Shown: positions 1-7,361, counted from the first letter of the stretch. The stretch is DNA of 8,033 nucleotides from Thermoactinomycetaceae bacterium (GCA_025449475.1 JANWJM010000055.1:1-8033); one strand, 5' to 3'. Program-made: numbers and translations. The notes: generated by a model not told the origin, from the letters alone.

Positions 1-1
1 T

Positions 2-1498
2 GTGATTGGCGCTGGTGAAAAAATAAAATCAACGGTTCAAATGTTAAGTGAACAAGGCCAACAAGTGATGTATATTGAGTTACTACCTGAAACGTTAGCG
101 ACAATGGTTTGTCATCATCCGAAAAAGAATACTCCTTCCTCACAAGCTTTTCAAACAGATAAGGAACAAAACCCAATGAAAACAAAAATCCATTTCCAAA
201 AACAAACGGTACAATCCACAGTTGGTGAAACCATTACATATACATTCCACGTTGAAGAATCAGTCGAAATTACGGAAGTAGAACGTGTTGACATAGAGAA
301 TGACTCACAAGAAGAAGTGAGTATGGATCACTCTTATCTCTATCAACCACCAAACCATCCCCAACAAAAAATAGAACCCTTTGAAACAGAAATGGTTGAT
401 GATTTGGCCCATTCATCCAATCACACTGTACTCAATGAGGATACCATCACTTTTTATGAAGAAGAATCCGATTCGACGATCCATGAAATGGATCGGATCT
501 ATTATGAAATTGATAACCCATCCATCGAAGAGGGAGAGCCTGAAACCATTGATTTGACAGAAGAGGTCGCCTCGAGACGTGAACATGTCTCTGAGAAAGA
601 AATACAAGATAAAAACACGATCCATCATTTGAACCACTCGTTAAAACCATCTTCTCTCTCTCAACAAAAGGAACGGGAGCATGAATTAAGAGAAAAGTTG
701 ATCCGACGCAAAGGAAATAAATCCCTCAACCTGCTCATGGGGGATTATCAAGAGGAGAAAGAGTCCTTGGAAAAGCCGCAGGAGTCGGTCTATGAGCTAC
801 CGGAAGAAGAGATGGATCGTTCTGCATTTTTACATTCCGTCTTAAATAAACCAAGCTACTCACCGCGTGAGTCGCGATTACGAAAACGCCTAAGCTTTAA
901 ATCTAAGCCACAACAAACTTCAGAAAAAACAGTCACCGAACATTCATCGGATGTGAACCTACAACCAAAATCATCATCCACGCAATCGAATTATGAAGAG
1001 GATGACAATCAACAAAACATTTATTCATTCGAGCCTTTTTCATCCCGTCGACGTGTGCGAGCCCAAAAGAAAGGGCGCATGTTAACGACTGCGGAGCGAT
1101 TCAAATCCAAACCGAGTCCTCCAAAACCTCTTCAGCAATTCGAAGAACAATCATTTTCTTCATCGGAGGAATCGTTTGAGAACCAGGATCTTTCCTACCA
1201 AGAATCCATCGTGGAATCGTCATCGGCACAACAACCGATTCGCTCAAATGAACAGTTTTCCTTACATTCGACTACTGAAATCACCCCATCCAATCTAACC
1301 ATTCAATCGGATCAATCAATCGACTCCTTAAAAAAAGATTCAATTGAATTTGAAGAGCCTTATGGGGGATACCATTCGTTGGAAGATTTTTTACCGCCCT
1401 ATTCCCAAAATGGGCGGAAACGGCAAGAAATCGATGAAATTGAGAAAAGAAAGATTGCACTTCGCGGCTTACACAATCTAATCAATAATTTAGGTTAG
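2..1498 (+). CDS. Unrecognised acidic, low-complexity protein, 5' end cut off by the window
   Basis: I do not recognise this protein. The frame is open to the left edge; the GTG at position 2 is probably an internal Val, so the true start is likely upstream. Visible residues (numbered from that codon): 1-40 look folded, with a Gly-rich turn (IGAGEK), a helix and a hydrophobic strand (VMYIELL). Residues about 41-450 are rich in Ser, Gln, Glu, Asn and Pro and look disordered. Three basic islands interrupt this acidic stretch at about 225-240, 289-303 and 348-372, the last two each ending in FKSKP. Residues 450-498 regain order: an aromatic/Pro segment (YGGYHSLEDFLPPY) and then a charged helix ending in GLHNLINNLG. 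No signal peptide or membrane segment is visible. It is convergent with rsmG, where B. subtilis carries noc. The long open frame, the ordered C-terminus and the terminator straight after the stop support a real gene; the function is unknown. Confidence 0.8.
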   Translation: MIGAGEKIKSTVQMLSEQGQQVMYIELLPETLATMVCHHPKKNTPSSQAFQTDKEQNPMKTKIHFQKQTVQSTVGETITYTFHVEESVEITEVERVDIENDSQEEVSMDHSYLYQPPNHPQQKIEPFETEMVDDLAHSSNHTVLNEDTITFYEEESDSTIHEMDRIYYEIDNPSIEEGEPETIDLTEEVASRREHVSEKEIQDKNTIHHLNHSLKPSSLSQQKEREHELREKLIRRKGNKSLNLLMGDYQEEKESLEKPQESVYELPEEEMDRSAFLHSVLNKPSYSPRESRLRKRLSFKSKPQQTSEKTVTEHSSDVNLQPKSSSTQSNYEEDDNQQNIYSFEPFSSRRRVRAQKKGRMLTTAERFKSKPSPPKPLQQFEEQSFSSSEESFENQDLSYQESIVESSSAQQPIRSNEQFSLHSTTEITPSNLTIQSDQSIDSLKKDSIEFEEPYGGYHSLEDFLPPYSQNGRKRQEIDEIEKRKIALRGLHNLINNLG

Positions 1499-1528
1499 GA
1501 AGCAGCGATTTCTGCTTCCTAACTTTTT
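1494..1528 (+). terminator. Intrinsic terminator between convergent genes
   Basis: A perfect 12-bp stem (1494-1505 with 1512-1523; arm GTTAGGAAGCAG) has a 6-nt loop and is followed on the plus strand by TTTTT. The stem contains the TAG stop of the plus-strand gene, and the T-run contains the TAA stop of rsmG. On the minus strand the hairpin lies 3 nt after the rsmG stop but is followed only by CTAAATTATT, so termination of rsmG there would be weaker or of a different kind. Confidence 0.85.
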
Positions 1529-2249
1529 ATAGGGGTTGTTTTTTCGGAATGCCAGCTCGACGTGGATACGCATGCGGCGTATCCTTTTTTTTCTCCACCC
1601 GAATAATCGTACGTAATCCTAGCTGATCCGGCAACGAAAACGCATGCGATTGATAAGATGCTTTCCCTAACAAATGAAATGCCCGCTTAGCCTGATGAAG
1701 TTCCTCTTCCACATGGGCTCCTTTCATTGCAACAAACGAGCCTTTTACTTTTACAAAGGGCAGGCAATATTCAGCCAAAATATTGAGCTTAGCCACCGCC
1801 CGAGCTACCGATACATCAAACTGCTGACGATACGCTTTTTGATGCCCCAAATCTTCCGCTCTCCCATGCACACAAGTGATTCCCGATAAGCCCAACTGAC
1901 GGATCACATCTTCCAGAAAAGCCACTCGCTTTTTTAAAGAGTCCAAAAGAACAACTTGTAGATGCGGATATGCAATTTTTAAAGGAATTCCTGGAAAGCC
2001 CGCACCTGTGCCCACATCAATCACTGTTTCAATGTGCGGAAAAGAGACGACGGTTGCCAGGGTGAGCGAGTCATAAAAATGTTTGCCGTATACCTCATCC
2101 GGCTCCGTAATCGACGTTAAATTGATCTGATGATTGCTGGCAATCAATTGATGGTAGTATTGGGAAAACTGCATCAATTGGCTCTCTGACAAATCGATCT
2201 TCAGATCTTCTGCTGCTCTTTTTCGCAACCATGGATTGAGCGACTCGAT
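1527..2249 (-). CDS. rsmG: 16S rRNA (guanine-N7) methyltransferase RsmG (GidB)
   Basis: RsmG uses S-adenosylmethionine to methylate N7 of the 16S rRNA guanine at E. coli position G527; its loss is known to give low-level streptomycin resistance. The sequence shows the family signatures (numbered from the proposed start): NLTSITE at 43-49, the SAM-binding loop DVGTGAGFPGIP at 78-89, and ARAVA at 149-153, then a basic tail (YPRRAGIPKK). The start is uncertain. The frame also opens at TTG 2321 and ATG 2303, but both lie inside mnmG and lack an SD. A strong SD (AGGGGGTGA) ends just before an in-frame ATC at 2249, giving 240 residues, close to the roughly 239 of B. subtilis RsmG. I use that start; the conservative alternative is ATG 2303 (258 aa). 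It is the last gene of the mnmE-mnmG-rsmG run, 19 bp after mnmG. The identity is secure; only the start is in doubt. Confidence 0.95.
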   Translation of the reverse strand: MESLNPWLRKRAAEDLKIDLSESQLMQFSQYYHQLIASNHQINLTSITEPDEVYGKHFYDSLTLATVVSFPHIETVIDVGTGAGFPGIPLKIAYPHLQVVLLDSLKKRVAFLEDVIRQLGLSGITCVHGRAEDLGHQKAYRQQFDVSVARAVAKLNILAEYCLPFVKVKGSFVAMKGAHVEEELHQAKRAFHLLGKASYQSHAFSLPDQLGLRTIIRVEKKKDTPHAYPRRAGIPKKQPL

Positions 2250-2252
2250 AGT

Positions 2253-2262
2253 CTCACCCCCT
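2253..2262 (-). promoter_or_regulatory. Strong ribosome binding site upstream of rsmG, pointing to an ATC start
   Basis: The minus-strand sequence AGGGGGTGAG lies between the mnmG stop and rsmG. AGGGGG is 7 nt from the in-frame ATC at 2249-2247. No ATG, GTG or TTG in the rsmG frame falls at usable spacing; the next is a TTG at 2228, 28 nt away. Confidence 0.6.
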
Positions 2263-2268
2263 AACGGC

Positions 2269-4164
2269 TTAATTGGATGATGATTTTGTTGAAACTTTTC
2301 CATTCTGTTCAATGTAAACAAGCAAAATCGAAATATCTGATGGATTCACACCAGAAATGCGAGAGGCTTGACCAATGGAAAGCGGTTGAACCTTCATTAA
2401 TTTTTCTCTTGCTTCAGACGAGATGCCCGGCACTTCCTGAAAATCAACCCACGATGGAATCCTCTTCGCCTCCATCTTCTTCATTTTTTCCACTTGTTGA
2501 AGGGATTTGCGAATATAGCCTTCATATTTTAATTGAATCTCGACCTGCTCCACAACTTCAGCGGGTAACGCTTGATTAGGAGGAGAAAATGTGACCACAT
2601 CATGATATCCCAGTTCTGGACGTTTGATCAGCTGAGCCAATGAGATCATATTCTGAATTTCAGATGTGCCCATTTTTCTTAATAACTCCTGAATTTCTTG
2701 AGTAGGACGGATATTTGTATTTTTGAGCCGAGCAATTTCTTGTTCAATAGCCTCCTTCTTTTTGACAAACCGCTGATACCGATCCGGAGAGATTAAGCCA
2801 ATCTGATATCCCAGTTCCGTCAAACGTAAATCTGCATTATCATGACGCAAAAGCAACCGATACTCGGCACGGGAAGTCAATAATCGATACGGCTCCTCGG
2901 TCCCCTTTGTGACAAGATCATCAATCAGTACACCAATATAAGCTTGCGACCGATCCAGAACCACAGGCTCTTGCCCTAATACTTTACGAGCGGCATTAAT
3001 ACCAGCCATAATTCCTTGCGCAGCCGCTTCTTCATAACCAGAAGTTCCATTAATTTGACCCGCCGTGAACAAATTTTTGATGCGTTTTGTCTCAAGGCTT
3101 GGCCAAAGCTGCGTGGGAACAATGGCATCATACTCGATCGCATATCCCGTTCTCATCATTTCTGCTTTTTCCAACCCTTTGATACTGCGCAGAATCTTCA
3201 GCTGGATATCCTCTGGGAGACTTGTCGAGAGCCCCTGTACATACATCTCTTCGGTTTTTCGTCCTTCGGGTTCAATAAAGATTTGGTGACGACCTTTATC
3301 TGCGAATCGAACGATTTTATCTTCGATGGATGGGCAATATCGTGGTCCTCTGCCTTTGATGGTTCCCGAATACATCGGCGCACGATGCAAATTATCCCGG
3401 ATGGTTTGATGGGTTTCCTCGTTGGTAAAGGTCAGCCAACAAGGCAGTTGATCCGTGATATATTCAGTAGTCTCATAGGAAAAAGCCCTAGGTTCCTGAT
3501 CGCCTTCCTGAATCTCCATTTGACTCGTATCGATCGATTTTTTATTGACCCGTGGCGGGGTTCCTGTTTTAAACCGAACCATTTCAAAGCCCAGATCAAT
3601 CAAATGATGCGCCAAGGAAATGGAAGGTTGCTGATTATTGGGTCCACTTTCGTAAGTAAGATCGCCAATAATAATTTTTCCGCGCAAATAGGTTCCTGTT
3701 GTTAAAACAACGGCTTTCGCTGTGTAAGCAGCTCCCGTTCGTGTGATTACCCCTTGACAAACATGATCGTTCACAATCAGCTTTTCTACCATATCCTGAT
3801 GTAGCGTAATCTTTGGCTCGTTCTCCAATGTCCTTTTCATCTCTTGTTGATACAAGATTTTATCCGCTTGCGCGCGAAGCGCATAAACAGCCGGTCCTTT
3901 TCCGGTATTTAACATTCGCATCTGAATATGCGTTTTATCAATGATTTTGGCCATGACACCACCTAGCGCATCAATTTCTCGAACCACATGCCCTTTGGCA
4001 GGTCCACCGATGGAAGGATTGCAAGGCATATAAGCAATCGTATCCAAACTAAGCGTTAACAGCAATGTGGAACAGCCAATCTTAGCAGCAGCCAAAGCGG
4101 CTTCACAGCCTGCATGTCCCGCGCCAATGACAATCACATCATATTCACCGGCTTGATATGTCAC
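2269..4164 (-). CDS. mnmG: tRNA uridine-5-carboxymethylaminomethyl(34) synthesis enzyme MnmG (GidA)
   Basis: MnmG is the FAD- and NADH-dependent half of the MnmE-MnmG complex, which installs the cmnm5 group on wobble U34 of certain tRNAs using methylene-tetrahydrofolate and glycine. Motifs, numbered from the chosen start: the FAD dinucleotide loop GAGHAG at 14-19, CNPSIGG at 48-54 with the first conserved Cys, KTGTPPR at 199-205, the second conserved Cys in RYCPSIEDK at 277, and the FAD-binding GQINGTSGYEEAAAQG at about 369-384. The helical C-terminal domain that binds MnmE follows. Length is 631 aa, usual for the family. I chose GTG 4164 because GAGG lies 8 nt upstream and the first residues (TYQAGEYDVIVIGAG) align with the B. 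subtilis N-terminus. GTG 4173 would add three residues (634 aa). It starts 13 bp after the mnmE stop, as expected for partners made together. Confidence 0.97.
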   Translation of the reverse strand: MTYQAGEYDVIVIGAGHAGCEAALAAAKIGCSTLLLTLSLDTIAYMPCNPSIGGPAKGHVVREIDALGGVMAKIIDKTHIQMRMLNTGKGPAVYALRAQADKILYQQEMKRTLENEPKITLHQDMVEKLIVNDHVCQGVITRTGAAYTAKAVVLTTGTYLRGKIIIGDLTYESGPNNQQPSISLAHHLIDLGFEMVRFKTGTPPRVNKKSIDTSQMEIQEGDQEPRAFSYETTEYITDQLPCWLTFTNEETHQTIRDNLHRAPMYSGTIKGRGPRYCPSIEDKIVRFADKGRHQIFIEPEGRKTEEMYVQGLSTSLPEDIQLKILRSIKGLEKAEMMRTGYAIEYDAIVPTQLWPSLETKRIKNLFTAGQINGTSGYEEAAAQGIMAGINAARKVLGQEPVVLDRSQAYIGVLIDDLVTKGTEEPYRLLTSRAEYRLLLRHDNADLRLTELGYQIGLISPDRYQRFVKKKEAIEQEIARLKNTNIRPTQEIQELLRKMGTSEIQNMISLAQLIKRPELGYHDVVTFSPPNQALPAEVVEQVEIQLKYEGYIRKSLQQVEKMKKMEAKRIPSWVDFQEVPGISSEAREKLMKVQPLSIGQASRISGVNPSDISILLVYIEQNGKVSTKSSSN

Positions 4165-4177
4165 CTTTTTCACCTCA

Positions 4178-5554
4178 CTATTTCCCTAAGCAAAATTGAG
4201 AAAAGATTTGATCGATTAAATCCTCTGCAACCGCCTCACCAATCACTTCACCTAACGATTGCCAAGCATTTTTTAGATCGATTTCTACCAAGTCAAGAGG
4301 TAATCCCGCCTCAATTCCTGTGACCACTTCTTCAACACTTGCTTTGGCCTTCTCCAACAGCTGAATATGACGGGCATTGCTCACATAGGTTATATCCTTG
4401 GAATCGATTTGACCCGAAAAAAATTGATTGACAACGACCTCCTCTAATTGCTCAATTCCTTGTTGTTTTTTGAGTGAAGTGGTAATAATCGGTCGATTTC
4501 CGACAATGGCTCGTACACGATCAAGGTCACATTTTTGTGGCAAGTCGATCTTATTGACAATCACCACAGAGGTAATGGTTTGACTGAACGCCAAGAGTCG
4601 TTCATCTTCTTCCTGTAACGGTTCCCCATAATTTAAGACAATCAACAACAAATCAGCCTCTTCTAGTGCTTCTTGAGAGCGTTCAACTCCAATTCTCTCA
4701 ACCACATCTTCGGTTTCGCGAATTCCGGCAGTATCCAATAATCGCAAGGGGATTCCCCGGATATTGACATACTCCTCCAATATATCTCGAGTGGTTCCAG
4801 GAATATCGGTGACAATCGCCCGATTTTCTTGAGCCAAAGCGTTTAACAGCGAAGATTTTCCTACATTTGGTCTCCCCACAATGACCGTTGCTAACCCTTC
4901 TCGCATGATTTTTCCTTGTCTCGCCGTTTGTAATAAACGTTCCAGTTCCTTCTTTATCGATAAACACCGCTCCGATAGCAGTTTCCCTGTCATCTCTTCA
5001 GCATCGTATTCAGGATAATCCACATTCACAGCCAGGTGAGCCAAGGTTTCCAAGATTTCCGCACGCAGCGTGCGAATCTGTTTCGATAATCTTCCCTCTG
5101 CTTGCTGATTAGCGATCTTCGCCGCCTGCTCCGTTTTGGCGCGAATCAAATCGATCACCGCCTCAGCCTGCGAAAGATCGATCCGACCATTTAGAAACGC
5201 ACGCTTTGTAAATTCCCCTGGTTCGGCCAAACGAGCACCTGCCATCAGCAGGGATTCCAAAATTGACTGTACGGGAACCAGTCCACCATGACAACTAATT
5301 TCGACCGTATCTTCCCGGGTAAATGTCCTCGGTGCTCTCATCACCGTTACCAAGACTTCATCGATCACTTCACCCGTTTGAATATGCACAATATGACCAT
5401 AGTGAACGGTATGGCTTTTTGCATGGATCAGTGGCTTTTTTCCTCGATATATCTTATCAGCGATGGAGATGGCGTCATCACCGCTAACACGGATCACGGC
5501 AATCCCGCTTTCTCCTAACGCTGTTGCAATCGCTGCAATGGTATCTGCTTCCAT
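4178..5554 (-). CDS. mnmE: tRNA modification GTPase MnmE (TrmE)
   Basis: MnmE is the dimeric, potassium-activated GTPase that works with MnmG on wobble U34 of tRNA; its N-terminal domain binds the folate one-carbon donor. The sequence has the N-terminal TrmE domain (about 1-115, with APRTFTREDTVEI and CHGG), a helical domain holding the conserved AEPGEFTKRAFLNGRIDLSQ region, and an inserted G domain: P-loop GRPNVGKSS 227-235, switch region TDIPGTTRD 249-257, DTAG 274-277 and NKID 334-337. The C-terminus is the invariant CLGK, whose Cys is conserved in the family. Length is 458 aa, matching B. subtilis (about 459). I chose ATG 5554 because GGAG lies 8 nt upstream; the GTG at 5563 overlaps that SD. 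A terminator separates it from jag, so it probably has its own promoter. Confidence 0.97.
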   Translation of the reverse strand: MEADTIAAIATALGESGIAVIRVSGDDAISIADKIYRGKKPLIHAKSHTVHYGHIVHIQTGEVIDEVLVTVMRAPRTFTREDTVEISCHGGLVPVQSILESLLMAGARLAEPGEFTKRAFLNGRIDLSQAEAVIDLIRAKTEQAAKIANQQAEGRLSKQIRTLRAEILETLAHLAVNVDYPEYDAEEMTGKLLSERCLSIKKELERLLQTARQGKIMREGLATVIVGRPNVGKSSLLNALAQENRAIVTDIPGTTRDILEEYVNIRGIPLRLLDTAGIRETEDVVERIGVERSQEALEEADLLLIVLNYGEPLQEEDERLLAFSQTITSVVIVNKIDLPQKCDLDRVRAIVGNRPIITTSLKKQQGIEQLEEVVVNQFFSGQIDSKDITYVSNARHIQLLEKAKASVEEVVTGIEAGLPLDLVEIDLKNAWQSLGEVIGEAVAEDLIDQIFSQFCLGK

Positions 5555-5584
5555 CTCCTTCACTCCAGCAATCTGTAGTTTCTA

Positions 5585-5618
5585 ATCTTATCATAACCTT
5601 AAAAAGTTGAAAAAAAAT
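5585..5618 (-). promoter_or_regulatory. Candidate promoter for mnmE-mnmG-rsmG
   Basis: Between the jag terminator and mnmE the minus strand is AT-rich and carries TATGAT (5595-5590), a 5/6 match to the -10 consensus, overlapping TAAGAT (5590-5585). The -35 is poor: TTTTCA (5613-5608) stands 17 bp from TAAGAT, and only ATTTTT stands 17 bp from TATGAT. The position fits the need for a new start after the terminator; the sequence match is weak. Confidence 0.35.
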
Positions 5619-5637
5619 TCCCCTGCTCAGGGGTTTT
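5610..5637 (-). terminator. Intrinsic terminator after jag
   Basis: On the minus strand AAAACCCCT, a GAGC loop and AGGGG form a short GC-rich hairpin (5620-5633), followed by AA and eight T residues (5617-5610). It starts about 40 bp after the jag stop and ends the rnpA-yidD-yidC-jag run. Confidence 0.8.
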
Positions 5638-5674
5638 CAAGACGATCGCTCAGGAAAATGAACTTCAGTCACAC

Positions 5675-6319
5675 TCACTCAGGGGTTTTTAATCTTACTC
5701 GGACACTTCGATTCGGTTCAGTACCTTCGCTCTCTGTGATCAATTCAGGGTCATTTTCAAAGAAAGTATGAATGATTTTTCGCTCAAAGGCAGGCATCGG
5801 TTCCAGTTTCACTGATTTTCTCTCTTTTTTTACTTTTTTGGCGACCCTCTTCGCCAACTGAACTAGCAATTCTTCCCGCTTTTTTCGATAGCCATTTACA
5901 TCTAATAAAAAACGGATCGGTTGATGTGTATCCTGGTTAGCGACAAGATTGACTAAGTATTGAAGGGAATCGATGGTTCGACCTTTTTTACCGATCAATA
6001 TGCCCAAGTTGTCACCTTTGATCTGAATGTATATCGACTGAGCAACCGGTCCTGGTAAAAATTCAATCTCGGGATGAATGCCCATTTTTTCGATACAACC
6101 GTTCAAAAACAGCTTCGCCTTTTCATTTGGAGGACGATTGCATTCGACATACACCTTCGCATCTCGTTGAAAGAAACCCAAAATGCCTTTTCGTGGTTCC
6201 TGAAGTATCTTCACGTTGGCTTGATCCACGCTTGTATTCAATTGTTGTAACGCTTCCTCAATCGCACGTTCTTTTGTCTTGGCTTGAACAGTGACATGTT
6301 TCGTTCGCAGCGACTTCAA
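5675..6319 (-). CDS. jag: RNA-binding protein Jag/KhpB (SpoIIIJ-associated)
   Basis: Jag (KhpB) is a cytoplasmic RNA-binding protein encoded next to YidC/SpoIIIJ across Bacillota. In streptococci it acts with KhpA in control of cell elongation and division; in Bacillus it is named for its link with spoIIIJ. The 214-aa protein has the three usual parts: a Jag-N domain (about 1-55, ending in the typical GILGFF segment), a KH domain (about 75-145) with the RNA-binding loop GKKGRT at 110-115, and an R3H domain (about 150-210) with Arg180 and His184 (RKIIH). A Lys-rich helix lies at about 156-172. The start is TTG 6319, with AGGAGG 7 nt upstream. That SD overlaps the yidC stop and the gap is 11 bp, suggesting coupled translation. 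B. subtilis Jag is of similar length (about 208 aa). Confidence 0.95.
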   Translation of the reverse strand: MKSLRTKHVTVQAKTKERAIEEALQQLNTSVDQANVKILQEPRKGILGFFQRDAKVYVECNRPPNEKAKLFLNGCIEKMGIHPEIEFLPGPVAQSIYIQIKGDNLGILIGKKGRTIDSLQYLVNLVANQDTHQPIRFLLDVNGYRKKREELLVQLAKRVAKKVKKERKSVKLEPMPAFERKIIHTFFENDPELITESEGTEPNRSVRVRLKTPE

Positions 6320-6330
6320 CTTTGCTCCTC

Positions 6331-7074
6331 CTAATTTGCTTTGGCTTTTAATAGCTTAAAGATTAAGAGGTATTGAATGATTGTGAAGATATTGCCATAG
6401 ACCCAATAGAGAGAAAGAGCAGATGGAAATCCAAATGCAAGAGCAAAGATCATAATTGGCATGACCCAAAGCATCAATTTCATCTGTGGATTCTCTCCAA
6501 CTCCTGTCACAAATAATTGGATATATGTAGTGATCGCAGCTAATAGCGGTAAGATAAAAAATGGATCCGGCTTTCCAAGTTGCATATAGAGAAACGATGA
6601 TTCCGCAATATGTTCATTGCGCATAATCGCTTGATAGAATGCAATTAATATCGGCAACTGAACCAACATCGGCAAACAACCCGCCATTGGATTCACATTG
6701 TTTTCCTGAAAAACTTTCATGGTCTCGATTTGCATCTTTTGTGGATCTTTCTCATATTTTTTACGTATTTTCATTAATTTCGGTTGCAATTCTTGCATCG
6801 CGATGGAATTTTTTTGTTGTTTCCAGCTCAGCGGAAAGATGACCAAACGAACCAAGAAAGTGACAATTAGAATCGACCAGCCATAATTTCCTAAGACGGT
6901 TTGAAACCAATCCAGTAAGTCGGATAATGGAATCACAAAATACTTGTCCCACACTCCAGCATTTGCTGGATCCAACTTCTGATAAGCGGAAGGGTCCGGA
7001 GAACACGCTGTTGTGAAAGTCACTACAATAACAAATAGAAGAATAATCGCAATATATGGATTACGACTCCTCAA
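6331..7074 (-). CDS. yidC: Membrane protein insertase YidC (SpoIIIJ type, lipoprotein)
   Basis: This Oxa1/YidC/Alb3-family insertase places proteins in the cytoplasmic membrane, alone or with SecYEG; in B. subtilis SpoIIIJ is also needed for forespore sigma-G activation. The N-terminus is a lipoprotein signal: basic MRSRN, a hydrophobic segment, then TTAC with Cys24 as the likely lipidated residue. The core shows a transmembrane segment at about 65-82 with Arg76 (LVRLVIFPL), equivalent to the hydrophilic-groove Arg of SpoIIIJ; a charged cytoplasmic hairpin at about 88-122; NPMAGCLPMLVQLPIL at 128-143; and further membrane segments at about 172-190, 200-216 and 220-240. The tail after the last segment is very short (KLLKAKAN). 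Length is 247 aa versus about 261 in B. subtilis. The start is TTG 7074 with AGGAGG 7 nt upstream. Whether the genome has a second paralogue (YqjG type) cannot be seen here. Confidence 0.96.
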   Translation of the reverse strand: MRSRNPYIAIILLFVIVVTFTTACSPDPSAYQKLDPANAGVWDKYFVIPLSDLLDWFQTVLGNYGWSILIVTFLVRLVIFPLSWKQQKNSIAMQELQPKLMKIRKKYEKDPQKMQIETMKVFQENNVNPMAGCLPMLVQLPILIAFYQAIMRNEHIAESSFLYMQLGKPDPFFILPLLAAITTYIQLFVTGVGENPQMKLMLWVMPIMIFALAFGFPSALSLYWVYGNIFTIIQYLLIFKLLKAKAN

Positions 7075-7104
7075 AAAGATTCCTCCTCATTTAGCAAGAT
7101 CACA

Positions 7105-7332
7105 CTACTCTCTTTTCTTTTCAGGCACTTGATCAAAGCCACCAGGATGAAAGGGATGACATTTCATGATTCGCTTCAATAGATACCAACTCCCCTTCCA
7201 AAATCCATGGCGCTGAATGGCTATATATCCATATTCTGAACATGTAGGAACAAATCGACAAACTGGTGGCTTCAGCGGAGAGATAAAACGACGATAAAAT
7301 AAAATAAGTTGCAGTGCGACAGGTTTTAACAT
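7105..7332 (-). CDS. yidD: Membrane protein insertion efficiency factor YidD
   Basis: YidD is a small membrane-associated protein usually encoded between rnpA and yidC; in E. coli it improves insertion of YidC substrates. The 75-aa sequence carries the whole family pattern: an amphipathic N-terminal helix ending in LILFYRRFISPL, then CRFVPTCSEY with Cys25 and Cys31, AIQRHGFWKGSW, and KCHPFHPGGFDQVP with Cys58. All three conserved cysteines are present, and the length is normal (about 70-85 aa). The start is ATG 7332; the SD is modest (GAGG 11 nt upstream). It lies 29 bp after rnpA and 30 bp before yidC, within the same transcription run. Confidence 0.95.
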   Translation of the reverse strand: MLKPVALQLILFYRRFISPLKPPVCRFVPTCSEYGYIAIQRHGFWKGSWYLLKRIMKCHPFHPGGFDQVPEKKRE

Positions 7333-7361
7333 GATCCACTCTACCTCATTTTATTTTATTC

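Noticed and set aside
2..120. Gly-rich VIGAGEK start of the plus-strand protein as an FAD or NAD Rossmann domain
   Set aside because: Only about 40 residues are visible and the full GxGxxG pattern is not met; too little to assign a fold.
413..650. Two minus-strand reading frames opposite the unknown gene
   Set aside because: They overlap each other and the longer plus-strand frame, have no SD and no recognisable motif; they are shadows.
1499..1526. noc, parA or parB fragment next to rsmG
   Set aside because: The gap is only the 28-bp terminator region, and the neighbouring plus-strand protein shows no ParB/Noc helix-turn-helix or ParA Walker motif.
3016..3705. 229-codon plus-strand reading frame inside mnmG
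   Set aside because: It is antisense to strongly conserved MnmG sequence, has no family features, and is a by-product of codon bias.
4698..4967. 89-codon minus-strand frame inside mnmE
   Set aside because: It overlaps the G domain of MnmE in another frame and resembles nothing known.
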